A DNA stretch of 64,000 nt from JAYQKL01 sp965243245 (GTDB taxonomy: Bacteria; Pseudomonadota; Alphaproteobacteria; RS24). Shown here piece by piece: positions 16,564 through 25,189 of this stretch. The stretch lies in the NCBI GenBank assembly GCA_965243245.1, contig OZ251536.1, positions 1,798,001 through 1,862,000 on the forward strand. Direction: 5' to 3'. A model generated the notes under the pieces. That model was given only the letters and a program-made list of their open reading frames with translations, was not told where the DNA came from and made no database searches. How positions within the stretch are numbered: the stretch's first letter is position 1; each line of letters begins with the position of its first letter. The position numbers were made by a program, and so were the translations under genes.

Positions 16564-19239
16564 TTATCGGTTCCACCATCCTTTACGCTTGTTGATGTCA
16601 TCTGCTTGGGAGGAGGCGTTATCAGATGGCGGCGCCGTTTCTAGTTGAGTTACCGTGGTTGCGTCTGCGGATGCTTTTGGGCGGGGTTTCGTTTCGCCCG
16701 TTGCAACATTGGGTTCAGTATTGGGTTTTTTGGCGCGACTTTTGCGCTTTTTCTTAACGGGCTTTTCTTTAACTTCTGCCTGTGTCGTTCCGACACCTTG
16801 TGCCTGTGTCGTTCCGACATCCTTTGCTTGTGTCGTTCCGACACCTTGTGCCTGTGTCGTTCCGACATCCTTTGCTTGTGTCGTTCCGACACCTTGTGCC
16901 TGTGTCGTTCCGACATCCTTTGCTTGTGTCGTTCCGACACCTTGTGCCTGTGTCGTTCCGACATCCTTTGCTTGTGTCGTTCCGACATCCTTTGCTTGTG
17001 TCGTTCCGACATCCTTTGCTTGTGTCGTTCCGACATCCTTTGCTTGTGTCGTTCCGACAGTCTCTGGCGCAGTTTCACTTTCTAGTTTTTTATTAGGCTT
17101 TTTAGCGCGGCGTTTAGGTTTTTTATTTTCTGCTGGCTTTTCTTCTGCTGCTGTGTCGGCATCTTTATGCAAATATGATAAATCCAGCTCAGGGACAGCC
17201 TCGCCATCGCCTTGTATCTGTGCTGGCATTGGCGATTGCGCTGGCGATTGCGATTGTGTTTTGTTTTCTGTTTGATTTTCTGTATTTTCTGATACTTGCT
17301 CGCGTTTACGGTGTCTGCCCCCGCGCCGCCCTCTGCGTCTGCGGCGTGGTTTTTCCTCATCAGAATCAGCTTCCTGCGCATGTTTTTTTGCAGGCCCCGT
17401 TTCCTCAGTCTCCTCAGTCTCCTCAGCCCTTTCATCCATGTGTGTTTCTGGGCTGATCGCTTGATTTTCATTCGCTTTGCCGCTCTTGCGCCTGTGGCGG
17501 CGGCGTTTCTTATCATGTTCATTATCTTGTGTATCTGTTTTACCATCCATCCGCACAAGAACAGCCTGCCCGCCAAGATGTTCTCGGTCGATCACCATTT
17601 GCATGGCGTTGAGGTCATGGTTAATCTCAATCATCACCCGCACATTGAGATTAGTTTCAATTGCGTTGAGGTTTATGCGTTTTTGATTAAGGATATAAGA
17701 CGTAACATCGGCTGGCAAACGAACCATAATAAGTTGCTCTGTGCCTTGTTTAATAGCTTCTTCTTCGAGCCAGCGCAGAACATATAAAGCGCGGCTTTCA
17801 ACTGAGCGCACCATGCCCGTTCCCCCGCAATGATCGCACGCGATGCTACTGCCCTCCACGACGCCAGAGCGCATTCGCTGGCGCGACATTTCAAGCAATC
17901 CAAAAGGACTGATCTTGCCAACCTGAATACGGGCGCGGTCATCTTTCAAAGCCTGTTTAAGTTTAAGCTCTACCTTTCGATTGTTGCGGTTTTCCTCCAT
18001 GTCAATGAAGTCGATAACGAGCAAGCCGGCTAAATCACGTAGCCGTGCTTGGCGCGCGACTTCGCGGGCGGCTTCTATATTTGTTTTTAAAGCGGTGCTT
18101 TCAATGCTGTGTTCTTTAGTGGCACGGCCCGAGTTCACATCAACAGCAACCAAGGCTTCGGTTTGGTTAATGACCAAATATCCGCCAGACGGCAATTGCG
18201 CTACGGGGCTAAACATGGATGAAAGCTGATTCTCAATATCATTATTATGGAATATCGGTGTATCGCCTTTATGTTGCTTGACTTTACGCGCATGGCTTGG
18301 CATCAGCATTTTCATATAGTCTTTGGCATCTTTATAGCCCTCATCGCCTTGGATGAGGACTTCATCAAAATCCTTATTATAGAGGTCTCGAATACTCCGC
18401 TTGATGAGGTTGCCTTCTTCATAAACGAGTGAGGGCGCACTACTTTTCATTGTGAATGTGCGGATATTTTCCCACATGCGTATGAGGTATTCGTAATCGC
18501 GTTTAATATCGGTCGCGGTTTTTTGCGACCCTGCTGTGCGAATAATCAAGCCCATCCCATGACTGACATCCATTGTTGCGACAATTTTTTTCAGTTTTTG
18601 CCGATCTGATGCATTATTAATTTTCCGCGAAATGCCGCCGCCGCGCGCCGTGTTTGGCATAAGAACGCAATACCGCCCGGCAAGCGAAAGATAGGTCGTG
18701 AGCGCCGCGCCTTTATTGCCGCGTTCTTCCTTAACAACTTGAATGAGGATGACTTGACGGCGTTTAATCACTTCTTGAATTTTATATTTGCGTGATAGTT
18801 TTCTGGTTCGCCCGCTAATCGAAGCCTCTTCATGCGCATCGCCGCCAAGGTCCTCAACCGTGGTAAGGTTTTCATTTGTCTCGCCAGCTTCGCCTTCCTG
18901 AGTGCCAAGCTTTTCAGCAGATGTGGCTTCAATATTTGTTGTTTCGCGCTCTTCTTCATTATGTTCGCGCACGAGTTCTTCACGATCTGAGACCGGAATT
19001 TGATAATAATCCGGGTGAATCTCATTAAACGCCAAAAAGCCCTGCCGATTGCCGCCATATTCAACAAAAGCAGCCTGTAGGCTTGGTTCTACACGTGTAA
19101 TTTGTGCTAAATAAATATTACCCCGTAATGGGCGTTTGTTCTCCGACTCGAAGTCGAGTTCCTCGACTTGATTTTCGCGCAAGACAACAACCCGCGTTTC
19201 TTCGGGGTGACTTGCATCGATTAACATTTTGTTTGTCAT
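16564..19239 (-). CDS. rne: Ribonuclease E (Rne/Rng family)
   Basis: An 891-residue endoribonuclease and degradosome scaffold. The S1 RNA-binding domain (about 35-140) is split by an acidic insertion (about 85-135), as usual in Alphaproteobacteria. The catalytic DNase I-like region has the two metal-binding Asp in 'EALVAVDVNSGR' and 'LLVIDFIDMEENRN'. The Zn-link is 'CDHCGGTGMVRS'. After about residue 560 the sequence is disordered: Arg-rich RNA-binding stretches ('PRRRRRGRRGGRHRKREQ'), Lys-rich blocks, and a 12-copy eight-residue repeat (VGTTQAKD or VGTTQAQG). The repeat is not a known degradosome motif. The upstream gap is long (434 nt), in keeping with autoregulation through the 5' UTR in known rne genes. 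Confidence 0.95.
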   Translation of the reverse strand: MTNKMLIDASHPEETRVVVLRENQVEELDFESENKRPLRGNIYLAQITRVEPSLQAAFVEYGGNRQGFLAFNEIHPDYYQIPVSDREELVREHNEEERETTNIEATSAEKLGTQEGEAGETNENLTTVEDLGGDAHEEASISGRTRKLSRKYKIQEVIKRRQVILIQVVKEERGNKGAALTTYLSLAGRYCVLMPNTARGGGISRKINNASDRQKLKKIVATMDVSHGMGLIIRTAGSQKTATDIKRDYEYLIRMWENIRTFTMKSSAPSLVYEEGNLIKRSIRDLYNKDFDEVLIQGDEGYKDAKDYMKMLMPSHARKVKQHKGDTPIFHNNDIENQLSSMFSPVAQLPSGGYLVINQTEALVAVDVNSGRATKEHSIESTALKTNIEAAREVARQARLRDLAGLLVIDFIDMEENRNNRKVELKLKQALKDDRARIQVGKISPFGLLEMSRQRMRSGVVEGSSIACDHCGGTGMVRSVESRALYVLRWLEEEAIKQGTEQLIMVRLPADVTSYILNQKRINLNAIETNLNVRVMIEINHDLNAMQMVIDREHLGGQAVLVRMDGKTDTQDNEHDKKRRRHRRKSGKANENQAISPETHMDERAEETEETEETGPAKKHAQEADSDEEKPRRRRRGRRGGRHRKREQVSENTENQTENKTQSQSPAQSPMPAQIQGDGEAVPELDLSYLHKDADTAAEEKPAENKKPKRRAKKPNKKLESETAPETVGTTQAKDVGTTQAKDVGTTQAKDVGTTQAKDVGTTQAQGVGTTQAKDVGTTQAQGVGTTQAKDVGTTQAQGVGTTQAKDVGTTQAQGVGTTQAEVKEKPVKKKRKSRAKKPNTEPNVATGETKPRPKASADATTVTQLETAPPSDNASSQADDINKRKGWWNR
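16781..17060. repeat. 12-copy 24-nt tandem array inside rne, each unit with an inverted repeat
   Basis: On the + strand the core tgtgtcgttccgaca recurs every 24 nt from 16781 to 17045 (12 copies). Two unit types alternate in the half nearer the rne 3' end: one ends caccttgtgcc (codes ...AQG), the other catcctttgct (codes ...AKD). The core TGTCG-TTC-CGACA is a perfect 5-bp inverted repeat with a 3-nt loop. It extends to 6 bp in the AQG units. The mRNA can thus form a row of small hairpins with GAA loops. No frame on either strand has a stop across the array. Confidence 0.95.
17403..17426. repeat. 9-nt tandem repeat in rne (Glu-Glu-Thr)
   Basis: cctcagtct at 17403 and 17412, plus a partial third copy at 17421. 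It encodes the EET-EET run in the disordered tail of RNase E and preserves the frame. Confidence 0.75.
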
Positions 19240-19695
19240 TTAAGAATGCTCCAATTTCATCCAAAACAATTTGCGCCGCATAGAGAGCAGGCATAGTCAA
19301 AAAGAGGATGATGTTTAAAATTTTAAGTTTTGGCGCATAGGCAAAAGGCGGGCATCCAGCATCCGTGTGGGATATTGGAACGTAATTTACAATAGCAGTC
19401 TTGAGAAAATTATTTTTCATCACCAGCTTATGCTTTCCTTTTAATCCTAGCGAAAAATTATCCGACACATAGATCCGTAATATATGTGCAATGAAGGTAT
19501 GATGTGTTGGTTATTATCTACATCTTCAAACCTGCTACCATACTTACCTATCTGAACGCTTGATTGCAAGCCATCATCTTGATTATCAAGCGCCAAGAAC
19601 AATAATGTAGCTTTAGAGCATGTTATGGGTGGTAATTTTACAAGAATCTAAGATAAAGTTACATCGCAAGCAACATGGGTCTATTGGTGTTATTC
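19240..19695. other. Divergent intergenic region rne / amidase (rne leader)
   Basis: About 450 nt with no convincing gene. On the - strand it should hold the rne promoter and 5' leader. An inverted repeat CGCTTGAT (19557-19564) / ATCAAGCG (19585-19592) with a 20-nt loop is the only structure I noticed. I cannot assign the promoters. The short frame on the - strand that overlaps the rne start (19118-19468) has no family resemblance and is taken as chance. Confidence 0.5.
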
Positions 19696-20913
19696 ATGAC
19701 TTTAAAAAAACAACATAGCCGTTTTTGCGGTGTTTTCTTTGGTTTTCTGGGGCTGTTTTTCGCCCCTGCCAACGCGCTCGAAATTGAAGCTTTCGAAATC
19801 GGCGCCCATGATGCACATACACGCATTGTTCTGGAATTGTCTGAAACTGTAAATTTTAATGTCTTCATCCTGTCAGACCCGTATCGCGCGGTCATTGATT
19901 TGCTTGGCGTGTCGAAAAATATTAATGATTTTGACCGCGATAAAGGCTTGATTAAAGGGGTGCGCGTGGGGCTGTTTGATGAAAATACCTATCGGCTGGT
20001 TTTCGATTTGCGCGGGGCGGTTAAAATAAAGCAACAGTTTTTGCTTTCGCCTTCGGCCAGTTCAGTCAATCACAGATTAGTTGTCGACTTAGCGCCGGCT
20101 TTGGCAATGGATTTCAAAACTCAGAAAAACGCACAAATCCCGCTTCAATCTGATGGCGGACAACAAGCTTCTCAAGCGGGGCAGAGCGTCGCTGCTTTCA
20201 CGCCAAAGCCGCGCCCCGTCACGAAGCACAAAGTGATTGTGCTAGACCCCGGACATGGCGGTGTGGATTCGGGGGCAAAGGGGCGTAAAGTCAATGAAAA
20301 AGATGTCGTTTTAACCTTCGCGCGTGAATTGGCAAAGCAACTCAAATCTGCGGGGTATATTGTCTATATGACGCGCACGCAAGATATTTATATTCCTTTG
20401 CGCGAGCGCGTGGAAATAGGACGGCAAAAAAAGGCTGAATTGTTTATCTCCATTCATGCGGATGCCAATAAGAAGAGAAAGACTCGCGGCTTGTCGATTT
20501 ACACGCTTTCAGAAACAGCCTCCGATAAAGAAGCAGCCGCTTTGGCCCTCAAAGAGAATCAGTCGGATATTATTGCTGGCATTGATTTTGCCGACAAGCC
20601 GCCAGAAGTCGCCAATATCTTGATTGATCTGGCACAACGTGAGAGCAAAAACTTGTCTGTTCGGTTTGCTAAAAATGTGGTCGAGGAAGCCGCGCATGAA
20701 ACGCGTTTACTTGAGCGTACGCATCGTTATGCTGGATTTCGTGTTCTCAAAGCGCCAGATGTTCCTTCTGTTCTCATTGAGCTCGGGTTTTTGACCAATA
20801 AGAGTGATGAAAAGCAGGTGCGCTCATCCAAATGGCGTCGCCGTGTCGCAAAATCATTGCGGATAGCCATTGATACTTATTTTCGTGATAAACAAAAACG
20901 CTCCCTGCAGTAA
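19696..20913 (+). CDS. amiC: N-acetylmuramoyl-L-alanine amidase (AmiC-type, AMIN + Amidase_3)
   Basis: About 405 residues. Signal peptide 'TLKKQHSRFCGVFFGFLGLFFAPANA'. The AMIN domain (about 30-130; 'AHDAHTRIVLELSETVNFNVF') targets the septum. The Amidase_3 domain carries the zinc ligands His in 'VLDPGHGGVDSG', Glu in 'KVNEKDVVL' and His in 'LFISIHADAN'. The catalytic Glu is in 'VPSVLIELGFLTN'. It cleaves stem peptides from glycan during daughter-cell separation. I chose ATG 19696 because it gives a clean signal peptide; ATG 19675 adds seven residues and is possible. It is followed by PBP1A, a frequent alphaproteobacterial order. Confidence 0.92.
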   Translation: MTLKKQHSRFCGVFFGFLGLFFAPANALEIEAFEIGAHDAHTRIVLELSETVNFNVFILSDPYRAVIDLLGVSKNINDFDRDKGLIKGVRVGLFDENTYRLVFDLRGAVKIKQQFLLSPSASSVNHRLVVDLAPALAMDFKTQKNAQIPLQSDGGQQASQAGQSVAAFTPKPRPVTKHKVIVLDPGHGGVDSGAKGRKVNEKDVVLTFARELAKQLKSAGYIVYMTRTQDIYIPLRERVEIGRQKKAELFISIHADANKKRKTRGLSIYTLSETASDKEAAALALKENQSDIIAGIDFADKPPEVANILIDLAQRESKNLSVRFAKNVVEEAAHETRLLERTHRYAGFRVLKAPDVPSVLIELGFLTNKSDEKQVRSSKWRRRVAKSLRIAIDTYFRDKQKRSLQ

Positions 20914-20980
20914 TTTTTATCAAAAAGCCATAGCCTTGCCATATTCTGTGGTTATATAATAGGCAAGGAGATTGGAATTA

Positions 20981-23437
20981 TTGTTTAGATTTATCGGATA
21001 TTTTGCCGGATTAGGACTGACGCTGATTGCCATAAGTGGGTTTTTTGTCGGTGTTTATCTATGGCGTCTCAATAAGGAACTGCCTGACCACGATCATTTG
21101 TCCGATTATGCGCCCCCTGTGATGACACGTCTGCATGCGGGCGATGGTGATTTGATTGCAGAATTTGCCCAAGAGCCACGTATATTTGTTCCGATTAATG
21201 TTATTCCAAAGCAGCTGATTGAGGCTTTTCTTTCTGCTGAAGACAAGAACTTTTATGACCATAGCGGCGTTGATATCAAAGGCGTTATGCGCGCGGTTCT
21301 CAAAAATATTTTTAATGTCATCGGCGGACAACGGCTGGAAGGCGCATCAACGATTACCCAGCAAGTGGCTAAAAATTTTCTATTAACCAGCGATGTCACC
21401 CTAGAGCGCAAACTCAAAGAAGCTGTCTTGGCATTACGGCTAGAGCGAACATTCTCAAAGGCTGAATTGCTAGAGCTTTATCTAAACGAGATTTACCTCG
21501 GCATGGGAACTTATGGTGTTGCGGCGGCCGCCTTAATTTATTTTGACAAACCGTTGAGTGAATTAACCATTGATGAAGTTGCATTTCTGGCGGCTTTGCC
21601 AAAGGCACCCAATAATTACCACCCTATCCGCCGCAAAGAGCGCGCCATTGCGCGGCGTAACTGGGTTATTGAACGAATGGAAGATAATGATCACATCACC
21701 AAAGAACAAGCCCTTGAGGCCAGCGCACGGGCACTTATTGTTGTGCCGCGCAAATCGAATCTGAGTGGGGTTGATGCGCAGTATTTTGTTGAAGAAGTGC
21801 GCCGTTCTTTATATGCGCAATATGGCGAGGATGAATTATATGGCGGCGGCATGTCGGTACGCACGACTATCAATACAAAATATCAGGCGATAGCGCGTAA
21901 AGTTCTTCGTGAAGGTTTAATTACCTATGATAGGCGACATGGTTGGCGTGGGCCCGTTGCGGTGATTGATGAGCTCGGAGAAAATTGGGTTGAGCCCTTA
22001 CAAAAAATTGATATTCCAGATGACTTAGCACCATGGCGGCTGGCGCTTGTCATGGCTGTTGATGCGCAAAAGGCAAAGATCGGATTGCGTCCAAGACGTA
22101 CAATTACAGGTCAGTTTGAACAAACATTGGAAACCGGCTCGATCGCGCTAAAAGATCTGAAATGGGCGCGTAAAAGCTATAAAAAAGGTGTTGGCGCACG
22201 CATCAAGGCGGCAACAGAAGTGTTGGCAATCGGGGATATTGTTTGGGTAGAGCAGGCAGATGATAGAACCCAGTCTTATAAATTACAGCAACTGCCTCAA
22301 GTCAATGGCGGGGTCGTTGCGCTAGACCCGCATACGGGGCGTGTCTTGGCGATGGTCGGGGGCTTCAGCTTTAGCGATAGCGAGTTTAATCGGGTGACTC
22401 AAGCTAGCCGACAACCGGGCTCGGCTTTTAAACCTTTTGTTTATGCGGTTGCTCTGGAGCGCGGCTATACGCCGGTTAGCCTTGTGCTGGATGCGCCTTT
22501 TGTGATGGAGCAGGGGAGGGATATGGGCTTGTGGAAACCTGAAAATTATGGCCGAAAATTCTACGGTCTTTCGACTTTGCGACTGGGGATTGAAAAATCG
22601 AGAAACCTGATGACCGTACGTCTAGCCCAAGAAATAGGGATGAGGTCGGTTGTTGAAAATGCCAAAAAATTCGGGATTACAGACTATATGCCATCTGTAC
22701 TCTCTATGGCTTTGGGGGCCGGGGAGACCTCATTGCTGCGTCTCACAATGGCTTATGCTATGTTGGTGAATGGCGGTAAAAAAATTACTCCCGTTTTGAT
22801 TGACCGTATTCAAAACCGCTATGGCGAAACAGTTTCTCGTACAGACTCGCGCGATTGTTCGGAATGTTTATCAATCTGGACGGGACAAGAACCACCAGAA
22901 TTGAACGATAATAGAGAAACCGTTCTTAGTCCACAAACGGCTTATCAGATTGTGTCGATGCTTGAGGGCGTGGTTATTCGGGGTACGGGGCGTAGTATTC
23001 GTGCTGTTGGTAAACCGCTGGCGGGAAAAACGGGCACGACAAATGATAGCCGAGATGCTTGGTTTGTTGGTTTTTCGCCCGATTTAGCTGTCGGGGTTTA
23101 TGTTGGCTTTGATACGCCAAAAACCTTAGGCGATGGCGAGACGGGGGGGCGTGCGGCGGCACCTATTTTCCGCAATTTTATGCAGGCGGCATTACGCGGT
23201 GCCTCTTCTACGCCGTTCAGAATTCCGCCATCGGTCAAGCTCGTGCGCGTGAACGCAAAAACAGGTCAACTTGCCCAAGCAGGCGATAATTCGGTGATAT
23301 TGGAAGCCTTTAAGCCCGGCACCGAACCCAAGCAGGCACGCAAACTATCTGCCGCGCCGCGTGAGCAACAAGTGACAGAACAATCGCCAGCTTCTCAAAC
23401 CCTGAGCGTCGGTAGTGGCACAGGCGGGCTTTATTGA
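20981..23437 (+). CDS. mrcA: Penicillin-binding protein 1A (class A bifunctional)
   Basis: About 818 residues. N-terminal membrane anchor 'FIGYFAGLGLTLIAISGFFVGVYLW'. The glycosyltransferase GT51 domain has the catalytic Glu in 'FLSAEDKNFYDHSGVD', then 'GASTITQQVAKNFLL' and 'LELYLNEIYLG'. The OB-like insert is present. The transpeptidase motifs are Ser-Ala-Phe-Lys in 'RQPGSAFKPFVY', Ser-Arg-Asn in 'EKSRNLMTV' and Lys-Thr-Gly in 'LAGKTGTTNDSRDAW'. It polymerises and cross-links peptidoglycan. No ATG is available near the start. TTG 20981 lies 11 nt after AAGGAG (20964-20969); TTG 20972 abuts that site. Confidence 0.94.
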   Translation: MFRFIGYFAGLGLTLIAISGFFVGVYLWRLNKELPDHDHLSDYAPPVMTRLHAGDGDLIAEFAQEPRIFVPINVIPKQLIEAFLSAEDKNFYDHSGVDIKGVMRAVLKNIFNVIGGQRLEGASTITQQVAKNFLLTSDVTLERKLKEAVLALRLERTFSKAELLELYLNEIYLGMGTYGVAAAALIYFDKPLSELTIDEVAFLAALPKAPNNYHPIRRKERAIARRNWVIERMEDNDHITKEQALEASARALIVVPRKSNLSGVDAQYFVEEVRRSLYAQYGEDELYGGGMSVRTTINTKYQAIARKVLREGLITYDRRHGWRGPVAVIDELGENWVEPLQKIDIPDDLAPWRLALVMAVDAQKAKIGLRPRRTITGQFEQTLETGSIALKDLKWARKSYKKGVGARIKAATEVLAIGDIVWVEQADDRTQSYKLQQLPQVNGGVVALDPHTGRVLAMVGGFSFSDSEFNRVTQASRQPGSAFKPFVYAVALERGYTPVSLVLDAPFVMEQGRDMGLWKPENYGRKFYGLSTLRLGIEKSRNLMTVRLAQEIGMRSVVENAKKFGITDYMPSVLSMALGAGETSLLRLTMAYAMLVNGGKKITPVLIDRIQNRYGETVSRTDSRDCSECLSIWTGQEPPELNDNRETVLSPQTAYQIVSMLEGVVIRGTGRSIRAVGKPLAGKTGTTNDSRDAWFVGFSPDLAVGVYVGFDTPKTLGDGETGGRAAAPIFRNFMQAALRGASSTPFRIPPSVKLVRVNAKTGQLAQAGDNSVILEAFKPGTEPKQARKLSAAPREQQVTEQSPASQTLSVGSGTGGLY

Positions 23438-23517
23438 TGATGAGACATTTACATAAGCATTACATCAGCCTAATTTCAGCCCAAAATAATACTGAATAAT
23501 CTGGAATTGAGTCCATC

Positions 23518-24664
23518 GTGAAAGCAAAAACACAAGCTCTAATTGATAAAATCAAGCAATCGATTGAATTGCTAAGGAGACATCTTTGACTGGGATGTAT
23601 CGCTTAGACGGTTTGAAGAATTAAATATTGAGGCGCAAAGTCCTGATCTTTGGAACGACCCTGAAAAGGCGCAAAAGCTAATGCAAGAACGCACACGCTT
23701 AGAGCAAGCCATTAATCAGTGTCGTGATATGCAAACGCAGCTGGATGAGCATATTGAGCTGATAGAGCTGGGCGAGATGGAGGGTGATGAGGAAGTCATC
23801 GCTGAAAGCGAGGCTCTGATTGCGCAGATGAGTACGCGCACCGCGCATCTTGAAGTAGAAACATTACTTTCTGGTGAGGCTGATGCCAATAATAGTTTTG
23901 TCGAGGTACATTCGGGCGCAGGCGGCACAGAAAGCCAAGACTGGGCCTCCATGTTATTGCGTATGTATTTGCGCTGGGCAGAAAAAAAAGGTTTCAAAAC
24001 CGAAGTGATTGACCAGACCATGGGTGATGAGGCAGGGATAAAATCTGCAACCATTAAGGTTTCGGGGTTTAACAGCTATGGTTGGATTAAGACCGAGTCT
24101 GGTGTTCATCGGCTTGTTCGCATTTCGCCTTTTGACAGCCAGTCGCGCCGTCATACGAGTTTTGCCAGCGTGTGGTGTTATCCAGAGATTGATGATGCGA
24201 TTTCGGTGGATATTTCTGAAGCGGATGTACGGATTGATACATATCGTGCAAGCGGTGCTGGCGGGCAACATGTGAACACGACCGATAGTGCTGTTCGGAT
24301 AACGCATCTTGGGACGGGTATTGTTGTGCAATGTCAAAATCAACGCTCACAGCATAAAAACCGCGCGACAGCATGGGCGATGTTACGGGCTAGATTATTT
24401 GAGCTTGAATTGCAAAAACGTGAAGAAGAAGCCAATGCACAAGCTGTCTCAAAAACTGAGATTGGTTGGGGGCATCAGATTCGCTCCTATGTTTTACAGC
24501 CTTATCAAATGGTCAAGGATTTGCGTACTGGCGTGGAAATCGGTAATCCCCAAGCGGTGCTGGATGGTGACCTTGACAGATTTATGGAGGCAGCTCTTGC
24601 TCAACGTATTCATGGACTGGGGGGATTAGGGGGATTAGGGGGACAGGTTAAGGATTTGGATTAA
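23518..24664 (+). CDS. prfB: Peptide chain release factor 2, with programmed +1 frameshift
   Basis: Encoded in two frames: 23518-23586 (GTG start, 23 codons) ends at an in-frame TGA at 23587-23589. A +1 shift at CTT resumes at GAC 23588. The fused N-terminus reads 'IKQSIELLRRHL' + 'DWDVSLRRFEELN', just as in other RF2 proteins. The stop-recognition tripeptide Ser-Pro-Phe is in 'LVRISPFDSQSRRH' and the catalytic GGQ in 'ASGAGGQHVNTTDS'. It releases nascent chains at UGA and UAA. Total about 381 residues. The C-terminus carries an extra Gly-Leu-Gly run made by a 9-nt tandem repeat. Confidence 0.96.
23573..23590 (+). promoter_or_regulatory. prfB programmed +1 frameshift site
   Basis: Sequence CTAAGGAGACATCTTTGAC: an internal Shine-Dalgarno AAGGAG, then CTT followed by TGA C. 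This is the canonical autoregulatory element of prfB: low RF2 slows termination at UGA and ribosomes slip from CUU to UUU. All parts (SD, slippery CTT, TGA with following C) are intact. Confidence 0.96.
24617..24643. repeat. 9-nt tandem repeat in the prfB 3' coding end
   Basis: ctgggggga then ttaggggga twice, coding Leu-Gly-Gly three times, followed by QVKDLD and the stop. The unit is a multiple of three and sits just before the natural end of RF2. Confidence 0.85.
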
Positions 24665-24693
24665 GTCTTTGGATTAGGTCTTTGGATTAGGTC
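24655..24693. repeat. 13-nt tandem array spanning the prfB stop codon
   Basis: tttggattaagtc (24655-24667) and two copies of tttggattaggtc (24668-24680, 24681-24693). The first copy contains the prfB TAA (24662-24664). The array fills most of the spacer to the convergent bactofilin gene. Confidence 0.9.
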
Positions 24694-24730
24694 TTTGCAG
24701 GCGACCGCACTGATAAATGCGCCGCCCCCG

Positions 24731-25189
24731 CTAGGAAGCCGAGCTTGCTCCATTTTCACTTAATTTTTCTAATTCGGCGGGCATTTTTTTATCGCTTAGC
24801 GGTTTCATTTTATCGGTAACTTTTTTAGAAAGCTCTTCATGCTGGATAGTTGCTTTTGAAAGTGGGTTTTTCTCGCGGCGCACACTGCCATTAAAATAGG
24901 AGCCGTTTTCAATCGCTAGTGCCTCATGGACAATATCACCCTCCACATGAGCCGTATCGCAAAGATGAACCCGCTTACCCAAAATCACCCCCTGAACGCG
25001 CCCTTTTATGACGACGTCATCGCCCGCAATTTCTCCGTTTATATTGGCCGTTTCCCCAATCGTCACAGAGGTAGATAGAATCTCGCCTTGAATATTGCCA
25101 TCAATTTGAATTTCGCCGGCAGAAATAATCTGTCCACTGATAATAATATCAGCACTTAGAATTGAAGGGGCTGCTTTACCTTGAGCCAT
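24731..25189 (-). CDS. Bactofilin
   Basis: A 152-residue cytoskeletal protein with the single right-handed beta-helix bactofilin (DUF583) domain at about residues 8-105: 'SILSADIIISGQIISAGEIQIDGNIQGEI', 'GETANINGEIAGDDVVIKGRVQG' and 'HVEGDIVHEALAIENGSYFNGSV'. The charged C-terminal tail of about 45 residues is Lys/Glu-rich. Bactofilins self-assemble into filaments on the membrane and position cell-wall enzymes. The start overlaps the end of the LytM peptidase by 14 nt, so the two are coupled. Confidence 0.93.
   Translation of the reverse strand: MAQGKAAPSILSADIIISGQIISAGEIQIDGNIQGEILSTSVTIGETANINGEIAGDDVVIKGRVQGVILGKRVHLCDTAHVEGDIVHEALAIENGSYFNGSVRREKNPLSKATIQHEELSKKVTDKMKPLSDKKMPAELEKLSENGASSAS

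Noticed and set aside
16645..17275. Long + strand open frames opposite the rne tail
   Set aside because: They arise because the 24-nt repeat has no stop in any frame; low-complexity products, no family match, antisense to a clear gene.
19118..19468. Possible small - strand gene overlapping the rne start
   Set aside because: No recognisable domain, overlaps the rne 5' coding region in another frame, and lies in the expected rne leader.
23681..24664. prfB as a simple gene starting at ATG 23681
   Set aside because: It would lack the first 54 residues of RF2; the upstream frameshift element is intact.
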